64,000 nucleotides of DNA from Cylindrospermopsis curvispora GIHE-G1. Its GTDB lineage: Bacteria; Cyanobacteriota; Cyanobacteriia; Cyanobacteriales; Nostocaceae. Positions 17,996 through 27,019 of the stretch are shown one piece after another. The stretch is taken from NCBI RefSeq assembly GCF_014489415.1, contig NZ_CP060822.1, positions 1,560,311 through 1,624,310 of the forward strand. The letters are read 5' to 3'. The translations under genes and the position numbers were made by a program. How positions within the stretch are numbered: the first letter of the stretch is position 1; every line of letters begins with the position of its first letter. The notes beneath the pieces were generated by a model, which was given only the letters and a program-made list of their open reading frames with translations, did not search any database and was not told where the DNA came from.

Positions 17996-19066
17996 ATGTT
18001 GAAAACAACTATTTTCCAAGGTTTGCTACCATCAGTGCAAACCGTGGCCAAACTGTCCGCTGTTGCGATGAGTGCTAGTTTATTTATCAGTGGTTGTGCT
18101 AATGAAACTAACAATAGCGGAGCCAATACATCTCCCACATCGGAAGCAAGTGCTGAAAATAAAGCCAGTAATACTGCTGGAGCGCTGAGAATCGGTTTTC
18201 AAAAATCAGCGACCGTTCTTTTTTCTCTCAAAGGTAAGGGAACCTTAGAAAATGTTTTCAAGGAGAAGGGGAAAACAGTCACATGGTCCGAGTTTCCTGC
18301 AGGATTACCAATGGTAGAAGCATTAAATGCTGGTGCCATAGATGTAGCATACGTAGGTGAAGCACCTCCTGTTTTTGCTCAAGCAGCAAAAGGCTCAACA
18401 GTGCGATATGTTGCCTATGATCCATACGGTGTTGAAGCTGAAGGTATTGTTGTTCACAAAGACTCCCCTATTCGTAGCATTGCTGATCTCAAAGGTAAAA
18501 AACTAGCGGTACAGAAAGGAGCCAATGCCCACTACTTAGCGGTAAAAGCAATAGAGTCCGTAGGTTTAAAAATTACCGATGTGCAGTTTTCCTTTGTTAA
18601 ACCATCGGATGCTAGAGCAGCTTTTGAGAAGAAGAATGTTGACGCTTGGTCGGTTTGGGATCCTTATTTAGCAGCTATTGAAACGGAAGGTGCAAGACTA
18701 CTAACCAATGCCAAGGGATTAGCTCCCAACCGTGGGTACTATCTTTCTTCCCAGGAATTTATAGACAAAAACACTGAGACACTGAATACACTTTTGGCTG
18801 AATTAAAAAAGGAGAGTGAATACGCTAAGAAAAACCCTGCTGAAATTGCGAAGTTTCTTTCTCCAGCTATTGGTGTGGATGCAGCTGTCCTAGAAAAAGC
18901 TGAAAGACGACGTGATTATGGTATTTTTCCCCTGACGGAAGAAGTAATTGCCAAACAACAGAATATTGCTGATACCTTTGCCAAACTCAAATTAATTCCC
19001 GAGCCAATTGTAGTTAAACAAGCAGTTTGGGATTGGAAAGAACAAGGCCAGGCAAAAACTCCATAA
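17996..19066 (+). CDS. Sulfonate/taurine-type ABC transporter substrate-binding lipoprotein (SsuA-like)
   Basis: A 356-residue periplasmic binding protein of the aliphatic sulfonate/NitT-TauT class. The signal peptide ends in a lipobox (SLFISGC, Cys34), followed by an Asn/Thr/Ser linker and the family core: IGFQKSATVLFSLKG, then GAIDVAYVGEAPPVFAQAAK and DLKGKKLAVQKGANAHYLAVKA. It would capture a small organosulfur anion. No permease or ATPase gene lies next to it, so it must share a transporter encoded elsewhere. It stands 86 bases before the flavoprotein operon, separated by a hairpin, which suggests a functional link. Confidence 0.85.
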   Translation: MLKTTIFQGLLPSVQTVAKLSAVAMSASLFISGCANETNNSGANTSPTSEASAENKASNTAGALRIGFQKSATVLFSLKGKGTLENVFKEKGKTVTWSEFPAGLPMVEALNAGAIDVAYVGEAPPVFAQAAKGSTVRYVAYDPYGVEAEGIVVHKDSPIRSIADLKGKKLAVQKGANAHYLAVKAIESVGLKITDVQFSFVKPSDARAAFEKKNVDAWSVWDPYLAAIETEGARLLTNAKGLAPNRGYYLSSQEFIDKNTETLNTLLAELKKESEYAKKNPAEIAKFLSPAIGVDAAVLEKAERRRDYGIFPLTEEVIAKQQNIADTFAKLKLIPEPIVVKQAVWDWKEQGQAKTP

Positions 19067-19091
19067 GAGTTAACTCAATGTCAGCACAAGT

Positions 19092-19109
19092 CCCCCGATA
19101 AATCGGGGG
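19092..19109 (+). terminator. Hairpin between the binding protein and the flavoprotein operon
   Basis: Perfect 8-bp stem CCCCCGAT / ATCGGGGG, followed only by TAGTGTCTTTAATT. It could attenuate readthrough or protect the upstream mRNA. Confidence 0.5.
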
Positions 19110-19152
19110 TAGTGTCTTTAATTATTCAACTATTCGCAGTTATTCAGTTATT

Positions 19153-20892
19153 ATGTCCATCTTTGACAGTATAAATACCAAAAGAGTAATCACTGATGTT
19201 TTGGTTATCGGTGGTGGTACTGCAGGTACAATGGCGGGAATTAAAGCAAAGCAGGCAAATCCTCAACGGGATGTGTTAATTCTAGAAAAAGCTAATATTC
19301 GTCGCAGTGGTGCTATTGCCATGGGTATGGATGGTGTAAATACGGCGGTCATTCCCGGAAATTCTACTCCTGAGCAGTATGTGCGTGAAATCACCATAGC
19401 TAATGATGGTATTGTTGAGCAACAGACAGTTTACCAAACAGGTAAGCTGGGTTTTGAGGTGATCCAGGAATTAGAAACTTGGGGAGTAAAGTTCCAAAAG
19501 ACACCTCAAGGAGAATATGATCTTAAACAGGTGCATCGTGTGGGAAAATATGTCTTACCAATGCCAGAAGGTAAAGATCTCAAGACAATTTTGGCCCGAC
19601 AGGTGAAGCGTCACGGTGTACGAGTGACTAATCGAGTTATGTCCACTAGGGTATTAGTGGAAGATGGTCGAGCAATAGGAGCAGTTGGTTTTGATGTACG
19701 CAGTGGCGATTTTGTTGTTATTCAGGCTAAAGCGGTAATTTTATCCACCGGTGCAGCAGGAAGATTAGGTTTGCCAGCTTCTGGCTATCTTTATGGAACC
19801 TATGAGAATCCCACTAATGCAGGTGATGGTTACTCCATGGCTTATCATGCAGGTGCAGAACTCTCTAATATTGAATGTTTTCAAATTAATCCTTTGATTA
19901 AGGACTATAATGGACCTGCATGTGCATACGTAGCTGGTCCATTTGGTGCACACACAGTTAATGCTCAGGGACATCGCTTTATCAGTTGTGATTACTGGAG
20001 TGGTCAGATGATGTTAGAGGTGTGGAAAGAGTTAAACTCTGGCAAAGGTCCAATACAACTGAAGATGACTCATCTTGATGGGGATACAATTGCTGAAATT
20101 GAGCGCATTCTTTGGTCAAATGAACGTCCCAGCAGAGAACGTTTTCATCTCGGGAGAGGGGAAAACTATCGAACCCATGGCATAGAAATGAATATTTCCG
20201 AAATAGGGCTATGTAGTGGTCATAGTGCATCCGGTGTGTGGGTTAATGAACGTGCTGAAACTACTGTTAAGGGATTATATGCGGCCGGTGATATGGCAAA
20301 TGTTCCTCATAACTATATGATTGGTGCGTTTGTATATGGCAGAATTGCTGGGATTGAAGCTGGGAAATACAGTGAAAGTATTGAATTTGTTGAACCTAGT
20401 CTTGAGTTTTTGACAGCGGAGAAAATAAGAATTTATTCTCATTTAACACGACCTGGTGGTATTCCTCATACTCAAGTGGAATATAAGTTACGTCGTTTGG
20501 TTAATGACTATTTACAACCACCAAAATCTGCCAATAAGATGGAAATTGGATTGCGTTTGTTTGAGGAGTATCATCAAACTCTTGACATGATGGGAGCTTG
20601 CGATCCGCACGAGTTGATGCGCTGTATGGAAGTACATTTTATCCGTGACTGTGCGGAAATGGCTGCACGAGCTTCCTTATTTCGTAAGGAGACAAGATGG
20701 GGACTTTATCATTATCGTTTGGATTATCCAGAAAAAAATAATTATGAGTGGTTTTGTCATGTTAATCTGAAAAAAGACGATTCGGCACAAATGAAGTTGT
20801 TTAAGCGTCCCGTGTCTCCTTACTTTATTCAAGTAGATATTGATAAAGACACGTACAATGTCTCTATGGACAATAATACCCATATTAATTAA
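19153..20892 (+). CDS. FAD-dependent oxidoreductase, AprA/fumarate reductase flavoprotein-like
   Basis: A 579-residue flavoprotein of the succinate dehydrogenase/fumarate reductase/adenylylsulfate reductase alpha superfamily. N-terminal FAD motif IGGGTAGTMAGIKA (20-33), RRSGAIAMGMDGVN, later STGAAGRLGLPASGY, and the GLYAAGDMANVPHNYM FAD-binding end near 375-390. Shorter than classical AprA. A ferredoxin with two 4Fe-4S sites starts 17 bases downstream, like the AprA-AprB pairing. The reaction is unknown; sulfur-compound redox chemistry is inferred only from the sulfonate-type binding protein upstream. I do not claim it is an APS reductase. Confidence 0.85.
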   Translation: MSIFDSINTKRVITDVLVIGGGTAGTMAGIKAKQANPQRDVLILEKANIRRSGAIAMGMDGVNTAVIPGNSTPEQYVREITIANDGIVEQQTVYQTGKLGFEVIQELETWGVKFQKTPQGEYDLKQVHRVGKYVLPMPEGKDLKTILARQVKRHGVRVTNRVMSTRVLVEDGRAIGAVGFDVRSGDFVVIQAKAVILSTGAAGRLGLPASGYLYGTYENPTNAGDGYSMAYHAGAELSNIECFQINPLIKDYNGPACAYVAGPFGAHTVNAQGHRFISCDYWSGQMMLEVWKELNSGKGPIQLKMTHLDGDTIAEIERILWSNERPSRERFHLGRGENYRTHGIEMNISEIGLCSGHSASGVWVNERAETTVKGLYAAGDMANVPHNYMIGAFVYGRIAGIEAGKYSESIEFVEPSLEFLTAEKIRIYSHLTRPGGIPHTQVEYKLRRLVNDYLQPPKSANKMEIGLRLFEEYHQTLDMMGACDPHELMRCMEVHFIRDCAEMAARASLFRKETRWGLYHYRLDYPEKNNYEWFCHVNLKKDDSAQMKLFKRPVSPYFIQVDIDKDTYNVSMDNNTHIN

Positions 20893-20909
20893 ATAGGAAG
20901 GTTAAATTT

Positions 20910-21137
20910 ATGGCTTCAATCAATCAAAGAGTAGATGCTCCTGTTATTGTAGATGAATCAAAGTGTTTAACAAAGTGTACTGCTTGTATTGAGGTTTGTC
21001 CCCTTGATGTGCTGGCTAAAAACCCTGAAACCGGTAAGGCATATATGAAATATGATGAGTGTTGGTTTTGTCTACCCTGTGAAAAAGAATGTCCTACTAA
21101 TGCGATTACTGTACAAATCCCTTTTTTATTAAGATAG
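20910..21137 (+). CDS. Small ferredoxin with two [4Fe-4S] sites (AprB-like)
   Basis: 75 residues. First cluster motif Cys19-x3-Cys23-x2-Cys26-x3-Cys30-Pro (note the x3 spacing); second Cys51-x2-Cys54-x2-Cys57-x3-Cys61-Pro. It is probably the dedicated electron partner of the flavoprotein. Start ATG 20910 has an AGGAAGG site. The HEAT-repeat gene begins 15 bases after its stop, so it is the second gene of a four-gene operon. Confidence 0.88.
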   Translation: MASINQRVDAPVIVDESKCLTKCTACIEVCPLDVLAKNPETGKAYMKYDECWFCLPCEKECPTNAITVQIPFLLR

Positions 21138-21152
21138 GAGTTTTTTGGATTA

Positions 21153-22178
21153 TTGATATCTATTATGTCTATTACTGGCAATCCTGAATTAGAGGAATGG
21201 ATAGAATTATTACAATCACCAGATTTGAGCGATCGCCTGGTGGCAATTAAAACGCTCCAACACTTGGGTGATGAACAGGTAATTGATGTGATTTTAGCAG
21301 CGCTTAATGATGAGAGTGCTGCTGTGCAAAAAATAGCGATCGCCAGTGTATGGGAGTTGGCTAATCCCAAAGTAGTTCCGCACCTAATTCCCCATCTTGG
21401 GTCAACAGATGAGGAAATTCGTACACTTACCCTATCAGCTTTAGGTGAGTTAGTCTCTCAGGATTCACAATTGCTTTTGCTGGATGCTCTACAGGTAAAT
21501 AATGTACCCAATGATATACATAGTGTATTTATTCAGCGAAACATTTTAATTCTGCTCCGTAAAATCCATGACGCCCAGTGTTTACCTTATTTACTGCCAT
21601 TTCTGGAATCAGAGCATGCTGAATTAAGAGAAGCTGCAATTACCACCTTACGTTATCTTAATCAAGTTAAAACTAGTCCCAATGCCATAGGTTTACTAAA
21701 AGACCCTATTGATTTTGTCCGCCGTGAAGCTGCTTTAACGTTGGGATATTTGACCGATAGCCAAGTTATTCCTAGTCTTATCAAAGCGTTAAAGGAAGAT
21801 CCAGATTGGCAAGTGCGACGTAATGTGACAAAAGCTCTGGCAATTCATGGAAATGATGGAGCTATTCCAGCACTAATTGAGGCGATCGCAGATGAACATT
21901 GGCAAGTAAGACGCTTTGCAGCTCAAGCTCTACAAAAGATTTTTCAAACTGTTAAGACTGAAATTGCTATTCCTGCTTTGATTAGGGCGCTTGCTGATGA
22001 GTATGCTGATGTTAGGAAAGATGTAGTTATCGCCTTAGCTACTCTTGGCAGTCCCTTGGCGATCGCTCCTTTAAAACAAATGCTGGATGATCCTGATCGA
22101 GAAGTTAGCATTCAAGCAAAAGGAGCAATGGAAAAAATAACTATTCACGAAGAAATCAAAGAAATCCATGACTATTGA
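21153..22178 (+). CDS. HEAT-repeat protein
   Basis: 341 residues built almost wholly of helical HEAT/PBS-lyase-type repeats of about 31 residues (for example PDLSDRLVAIKTLQHLGDEQVIDVILAAL and EDPDWQVRRNVTKALAIHGNDGAIPALIEA). Such proteins are scaffolds, and some act in bilin or Fe-S protein maturation; the conserved repeat tryptophans and Asp-x-x-V-R are visible. There is no catalytic motif. It is sandwiched between the ferredoxin and the Mrp ATPase with an 11-base overlap, so a role in assembling the flavoprotein/ferredoxin pair is a reasonable inference. Confidence 0.85.
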   Translation: MISIMSITGNPELEEWIELLQSPDLSDRLVAIKTLQHLGDEQVIDVILAALNDESAAVQKIAIASVWELANPKVVPHLIPHLGSTDEEIRTLTLSALGELVSQDSQLLLLDALQVNNVPNDIHSVFIQRNILILLRKIHDAQCLPYLLPFLESEHAELREAAITTLRYLNQVKTSPNAIGLLKDPIDFVRREAALTLGYLTDSQVIPSLIKALKEDPDWQVRRNVTKALAIHGNDGAIPALIEAIADEHWQVRRFAAQALQKIFQTVKTEIAIPALIRALADEYADVRKDVVIALATLGSPLAIAPLKQMLDDPDREVSIQAKGAMEKITIHEEIKEIHDY

Positions 22179-23193
22179 TCAGGTAGATATCCGCAAATCT
22201 GAGGTTATTGAACTCCTCAAACAGATTAATGTGCCAATTCTAAATAATAACGTGGTGAATTTAGGGATGGTGAGAAATCTGAGAATTATGGATGATAGCG
22301 TTTACCTGAGACTATATCTTGGTTCTGGTGAACTGGATCTAAAAGAAGAGGTGAGGACGAAACTCTCCCAACTAGGATGGTGCAAGAAAACCTATATAGA
22401 AATACGCACCATATCCCAGGTTCGCAGAACCATAGGTATTTCTAGTGGTAAAGGAGGAGTGGGTAAATCCACCGTTGCTGTTAATCTCGCAGCTGCATTG
22501 AGTTTATCAGGTGCAAAAGTAGGTTTACTAGATGCAGACGTGTATGGACCAAATATACCACAAATGATGGGACTAAGACATTCGGAGATTATTGTAACTG
22601 ATACTGCTGATGGTCAAAGATTTATTCCCTTAGAAGCTCATGGCATAAAGCTGATGTCAGTAGGCTTATTAGCAGAACCTGATCATCCTCTAGCTTGGCG
22701 CGGTCCTGTTTTGCATAAGATTATTAATCAATTTATTCATCAGGTTGAATGGGGAGAAATGGATTATTTGCTGATTGATTTACCCCCAGGTACGGGAGAC
22801 GCCCAGATTACAATCGTTCAAGAAAGTCCCATTTGTGGCGTGATTCTAGTAACAACTCCCCAACAAGTGGCGATCGCGGATGTGCGACGGAGTATATACA
22901 TGTTTCGTCAGGTAGGTGTGCCTGTTTTGGGGATTATTGAGAACATGAGCTATTTACTAAATGAAAATGTAGACAGTTTCCAAGCTCCCCAATACATCTT
23001 TGGGAAAGACGGTGGTAAACTCTTGTCAGAAGAACTAGAAGCACCTTTACTGGGACAAATTCCCATTCATCAGCGTATTTGTGAGAGTGGCGATCGCGGA
23101 TTGCCAATTGTTTTAGGCGATCGCCACTTTTTACCCAGTCGAATTTTGGAACAAATAGCCCAAGGTCTGAGGAAAACATTTAACAACTTATAA
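22168..23193 (+). CDS. Mrp/NBP35-type P-loop ATPase lacking the CxxC motif
   Basis: 341 residues: an N-terminal MIP18/DUF59-like domain (about 8-75), then an Mrp/ApbC ATPase domain with deviant Walker A GKGGVGKS at 94-101, DADVYGPNIPQMMG, and DLPPGTGDAQ. Canonical Mrp proteins bind a [4Fe-4S] cluster through CxxC just after ENMSY; here the segment reads ENMSYLLNENVDSFQAPQ, with no cysteine. Its start overlaps the HEAT gene by 11 bases, so it is the last gene of the operon. It is probably a specialised paralogue, not the housekeeping Fe-S carrier. Confidence 0.88.
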   Translation: MTIDQVDIRKSEVIELLKQINVPILNNNVVNLGMVRNLRIMDDSVYLRLYLGSGELDLKEEVRTKLSQLGWCKKTYIEIRTISQVRRTIGISSGKGGVGKSTVAVNLAAALSLSGAKVGLLDADVYGPNIPQMMGLRHSEIIVTDTADGQRFIPLEAHGIKLMSVGLLAEPDHPLAWRGPVLHKIINQFIHQVEWGEMDYLLIDLPPGTGDAQITIVQESPICGVILVTTPQQVAIADVRRSIYMFRQVGVPVLGIIENMSYLLNENVDSFQAPQYIFGKDGGKLLSEELEAPLLGQIPIHQRICESGDRGLPIVLGDRHFLPSRILEQIAQGLRKTFNNL

Positions 23194-23323
23194 TACTAAA
23201 TTCACAAAATCTTCATCCTGGGGCATTTTTCCCATGTTAAGGTAACAACTATTAGGATAAATAAAATACGAAATCAGCTGACCAGATCATCGGTGATATC
23301 TACACTTGCTCCTGAGTAATTGA

Positions 23324-23358
23324 GCTTCTACCAGGTCTTACAGACTTTTGGTAGAAGC
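23324..23358. repeat. 10-bp inverted repeat upstream of the methyltransferase-like gene
   Basis: GCTTCTACCA (23324-23333) and TGGTAGAAGC (23349-23358), perfect, with a 15-base loop, 40 bases before the ATG at 23398. It could be a leader hairpin, an operator, or a terminator of the upstream operon. Confidence 0.5.
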
Positions 23359-23397
23359 ACTTCATTCTTGCGTTCAAAAAATAGTGAGGTTTAACAG

Positions 23398-24081
23398 ATG
23401 GTTGCTTCCGTAAGAAAAACAGTTCGTGATCTTGTTTTTAAAAACCGACAACTGGCACAGTTATACTACTCCCTAAGTTTAACCCAACCTGTTTTACCAC
23501 ATTGGGTTGGTAATGACTTCTATCGCATCAAATCTTCCTGGGGGTTGCAACCTCATTTGTGTCCATGTGACCTGGAACTAATTGAGTATCTACAAAAGGA
23601 TGATATTCAGGATCAAACAATTTTTCATTTTGGTACGGGATCTCATCATATACTGGGATTAGAAAATCAAAAGTTAGCAAAACCTAATGAAATTATTGGC
23701 ATTACTGCTTCAATTCCCGAACATGAAGCATACGTAGAAATGTGTCGTAAAAACCGCCATTTGGCTAAATTCTATAAGGTACTGTGCACAGATATCTACA
23801 CTCTTAATGACCGTTCCCTACCCATGTTAGATGTGGTAGCACTCTTTCATATTGGTGAATTTTATCTTCCTGAAGATGCTCCCTTTATTCATCACAATGA
23901 TGAATCCATGGTGGATTTATTCCTCAGAAAAATGAATCCTAATGGAAAAATTCTCTTCTACACCAAATCCGTCGGTTATAGTAAAGCGGAGGAAATCATC
24001 AAATCCTTTACAGCACAAGGAAAAATTCACCTAGTTGAAGAATTCAAAACTCTTTTAGTTTACGCTAAAAATAACCCTTAA
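23398..24081 (+). CDS. Conserved protein, SAM-methyltransferase-like fold
   Basis: 227 residues. The segment DIQDQTIFHFGTGSHHILGLENQKL resembles the glycine-rich strand-loop of class I SAM-dependent methyltransferases. Later LDVVALFHIGEFYLPED and KMNPNGKILFYTKSVGYSKAEEIIKSF resemble the strand 4-5 region. The usual acidic SAM ribose contact is not obvious, so activity is uncertain. A GTTTTTAAAAAC palindrome (23434-23445) lies near the 5' end. Function unknown. Confidence 0.6.
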   Translation: MVASVRKTVRDLVFKNRQLAQLYYSLSLTQPVLPHWVGNDFYRIKSSWGLQPHLCPCDLELIEYLQKDDIQDQTIFHFGTGSHHILGLENQKLAKPNEIIGITASIPEHEAYVEMCRKNRHLAKFYKVLCTDIYTLNDRSLPMLDVVALFHIGEFYLPEDAPFIHHNDESMVDLFLRKMNPNGKILFYTKSVGYSKAEEIIKSFTAQGKIHLVEEFKTLLVYAKNNP

Positions 24082-24102
24082 GAGGGATTAAAAGCCAGAA
24101 GC

Positions 24103-25059
24103 TTAATCAGGATCCCCAGATCCCTTTTCCCTTCTTCTGGGTATGTCATAAACCATAAAATCATGAGCCATGATGGTATTAGGAAAAATTGCACGAGCTT
24201 CTTTAAGTAAATCTTTTAACTCAATGTCATTTCCCGGAGTATATCTGGGACTAAAATGGGTCATAATCAGTTGATTTACTCCAGCCACATAAGCTGTTTG
24301 TGCTGCCATTGTACTGGTAGAATGTAGTCTTTGAAAAGCCATTTCCGCATCTTGATGGGCAAAAGTAGCTTCATGAATTAATACATCTGCATCCTCAGCT
24401 AATTTAACCGCACCATCACAATAAACAGTATCTGTACAATAGGCAAACTTACGTCCAATTTCCGTTGGGCCACATAATTCCTTACCATTAATGATTCGAC
24501 CATCTTCCAATTTGACAGTTTCCCCCCGTTTAAGTTTTCCATAAATTGGTCCAGAAGGTATTTGTAGGGCTTTGGCTTGTTCCACATCAAACCGCCCAGA
24601 TCTGTTTTTTTCCATTACACGATAACCAAAAGCAGTAATGCGGTGATGGAGCATTCCACAAGTGACAGTAAATTCCTCATCTTCGTAAATCACACCAGGT
24701 TGAACAGTATGGACTTTGATAGGATAGGAAAAATGGGTGTGGGAATAACGTGAAGCACCTTGCAGGTACTCATTTAATCCAGCAGGTCCATAGATATCAA
24801 CCCGTTCCACATTACCAGCTAAACCACAACTAGCTAAAAGTCCCATCAAGCCAAAAATGTGGTCACCATGGAGATGGGTGATAAAAATGCGTGACAGTTG
24901 ACTAATTTTCAGGTCACTGCGCAAAATTTGATGTTGTGTACCTTCACCACAGTCAAATAACCAGAGTTCTGCGCGTTGAGGTAGTCTCAGCGCGACACTG
25001 GAAACATTACGTGATCTTGTGGGTACACCAGAACTTGTCCCTAAAAATGTGATCTGCAC
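24103..25059 (-). CDS. rnz: Ribonuclease Z (tRNA 3' endonuclease)
   Basis: A 318-residue metallo-beta-lactamase nuclease that removes 3' trailers of tRNA precursors lacking encoded CCA, consistent with the CCA-less tRNA-Trp here. Zinc motif HLHGDH at 62-67, FDCGEGTQ at 36-42, later HEATFAH and MTHFSPRY. The insertion before the second half is the RNase Z exosite region. Full length. Confidence 0.95.
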   Translation of the reverse strand: MQITFLGTSSGVPTRSRNVSSVALRLPQRAELWLFDCGEGTQHQILRSDLKISQLSRIFITHLHGDHIFGLMGLLASCGLAGNVERVDIYGPAGLNEYLQGASRYSHTHFSYPIKVHTVQPGVIYEDEEFTVTCGMLHHRITAFGYRVMEKNRSGRFDVEQAKALQIPSGPIYGKLKRGETVKLEDGRIINGKELCGPTEIGRKFAYCTDTVYCDGAVKLAEDADVLIHEATFAHQDAEMAFQRLHSTSTMAAQTAYVAGVNQLIMTHFSPRYTPGNDIELKDLLKEARAIFPNTIMAHDFMVYDIPRRREKGSGDPD

Positions 25060-25121
25060 AGTGTTTTTTAGCCTTCCTTTGAGTCAAAGTTCTACACTCA
25101 GCTATTATATTCTCAATATAG

Positions 25122-26066
25122 CTAAGTTTGATGACTCCCAACCACAGAACTTGTGGGCCAGGATAATTCACAGATAGTTCCTTGGGGATGTTGGGGAATT
25201 CTCTGAAATTTACCTTGAATTTGTTGAGCTAAATATTTGAACTGCTTTGTCCCCTCTCCTTCTTTACATGAGTTCACACCTAAACCATCATCGACAATAC
25301 TAAGTGTGTACCAACCCATAGATGAGAGACCAGTAACTTTAAGACAGGTTACTCCATTTGCATATTTACCCACATTACATAGTGATTCTTCCAAGAAACG
25401 ACAAATTCCCCGTTTATGTTCCAGGGTTAACCCAGTTTCATCCAGTGGGTCAAAACTGCGGACTTTTAATTTGATAGTTTGAAAACAGGAGAAATTTCGT
25501 TCTAGGGTATGGGTATAGACCTGATAGAGGATTTCTGGTAGGGGAGCTTCTAAATTAATGACTAGATTTTTATCTAGGTAGAGGTTAGCGTGTGGAGAGA
25601 TAGTTTCTCGGTGCCAAAATTCATAGATTCCTCTGAGTTCTTGGTTTAATTTTTCCAGTTCTGTGGTTAATTCTGGAATTGTGGTTTTCATTAATGTATG
25701 TGGGGAGAATTCTTGCTGATTGACTTGATTGAGTATTCTTAAAATTCTATCTAGGGTTTGTAGGGGACCATTATGGATGGTTTCAAAAATAATCTCAATG
25801 ATTGTTTGTCTGGATTTAACTTCTGATTTTAGGTTTTTATCTTTGTGCTGTAGTATTATCAATTCCAGAAGATTGGCAATAATAATATAAACTGCCAAAA
25901 CAGGAGAGTTTAAATAATGCCAATTTACTATTAGATAAGTAATACTCAGTAAATTAAAAATTGCCAAATAACTGAGAATCTGTTTTTGGTAAATGTTAGA
26001 TATATAGTTTGATAAATGATTGATTGGTAAAAATGCCCTAATCTTTTTCCAAGGTTTAGACTGCAT
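25122..26066 (-). CDS. Membrane histidine kinase of the peptide-export locus
   Basis: 314 residues. Two adjacent hydrophobic helices (about 30-75) are followed by a dimerisation/phosphoacceptor helix with IHNGPLQTL (His98), then a HATPase domain with N-box-like FLEESLCNVGKYAN and G-box DDGLGVN. The input region is tiny, as in kinases that sense ligands or membrane state through the TM hairpin. It is the last gene of the cluster, 53 bases after the LuxR-type regulator, its likely partner. Transcribed in the same direction as the peptide and exporter genes. Confidence 0.8.
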   Translation of the reverse strand: MQSKPWKKIRAFLPINHLSNYISNIYQKQILSYLAIFNLLSITYLIVNWHYLNSPVLAVYIIIANLLELIILQHKDKNLKSEVKSRQTIIEIIFETIHNGPLQTLDRILRILNQVNQQEFSPHTLMKTTIPELTTELEKLNQELRGIYEFWHRETISPHANLYLDKNLVINLEAPLPEILYQVYTHTLERNFSCFQTIKLKVRSFDPLDETGLTLEHKRGICRFLEESLCNVGKYANGVTCLKVTGLSSMGWYTLSIVDDGLGVNSCKEGEGTKQFKYLAQQIQGKFQRIPQHPQGTICELSWPTSSVVGSHQT

Positions 26067-26119
26067 AATTTTAGCCCTTGATCATAGTCGGTTTTTTCTT
26101 CCCCACTTCCTGTTATCGA

Positions 26120-26839
26120 CTAATCAATCAGTCCTTCCTCCCTAGCTTGTTTCTCCGTTTGAATACGAATATTTTTACCGACTTCTGGATAGACATTGAG
26201 AGCATCTTGTAACTTATTCCAATAATGACGTACCATTCGTTCAGACACACACATTTCTTGAGCAATGGCTTTATCTTGTAATCCCCGTTCAAAAGCTAAA
26301 TATAAAACTTTTAACCACTCTGGTTTTACCTCCGTTCCCGAGTTAATTCCCTTAATATCCTTAGTATGAGTTAGTCCTTGTAATGCCCAATCAACCCTGG
26401 TCAACATATCCTGAATAGAAACACTTTTATTAGCAATGGTAAAACCTCCTTGATGACTCTCAATATCTAACCGAATTCGCACTAGGGTTTTGCTGTGGGC
26501 ACTTTGAACAACAATATTCAGATGGGGATGTTGTTTCATCAAGGTCTTTAGTAGTTGAATACCATTATCAGTGCGAGCAGTCATTCCCTGTTTCTCAGGT
26601 ATGGAAAGATCCATAACTATGAGATCTGGTTGTCTATTAGTTACCTGTTCCACAGTTGTTTGCACATCCGTTGCAGTTATAAATTCAGCACTGGGATAGT
26701 TTTTTTGCAAAATGTAAATCGTCCCGTTGAGAACCGATTCGTGGTCATCAATAACTAAGATCTTCAGCAGTTTATTAGTGGATGAGTCAGTTAACTGATT
26801 AGGTGATAAATGTTGCATTTGATGTTGCATTCTCAACAT
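26120..26839 (-). CDS. LuxR/NarL-type response regulator
   Basis: 239 residues: a receiver domain (about 25-150) with acidic pair Asp31-Asp32 and phospho-acceptor Asp77 (VMDLSIPEKQG), and a C-terminal helix-turn-helix (about 178-225; DKAIAQEMCVSERMVRHYWNKL). The HTH is a divergent LuxR type. It probably controls the linked peptide/exporter genes; the duplicated element upstream of two peptide genes is a candidate target. Confidence 0.85.
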   Translation of the reverse strand: MLRMQHQMQHLSPNQLTDSSTNKLLKILVIDDHESVLNGTIYILQKNYPSAEFITATDVQTTVEQVTNRQPDLIVMDLSIPEKQGMTARTDNGIQLLKTLMKQHPHLNIVVQSAHSKTLVRIRLDIESHQGGFTIANKSVSIQDMLTRVDWALQGLTHTKDIKGINSGTEVKPEWLKVLYLAFERGLQDKAIAQEMCVSERMVRHYWNKLQDALNVYPEVGKNIRIQTEKQAREEGLID

Positions 26840-27019
26840 TAAGAAATGGTGAACCTTTACCTAATAAATTGTATGGATTCTGTTTAGTTGGGGATGAGGT
26901 ATTTGACCCCTCATGGGAAAAATTCCTGAACTGTGGAGAAAGATTTAGAACCTATTCTGCTAGTCAGAAAGCTAAGATCTGAATTTTGATTCTGTTAATT
27001 TATCTGGATTTACCTCAAT

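Noticed and set aside
19153-21137. Calling the flavoprotein and ferredoxin a true adenylylsulfate reductase (AprAB)
   Set aside because: The flavoprotein is shorter than AprA and I cannot verify the substrate-binding residues; the ferredoxin has the cluster pattern but is only 75 residues.
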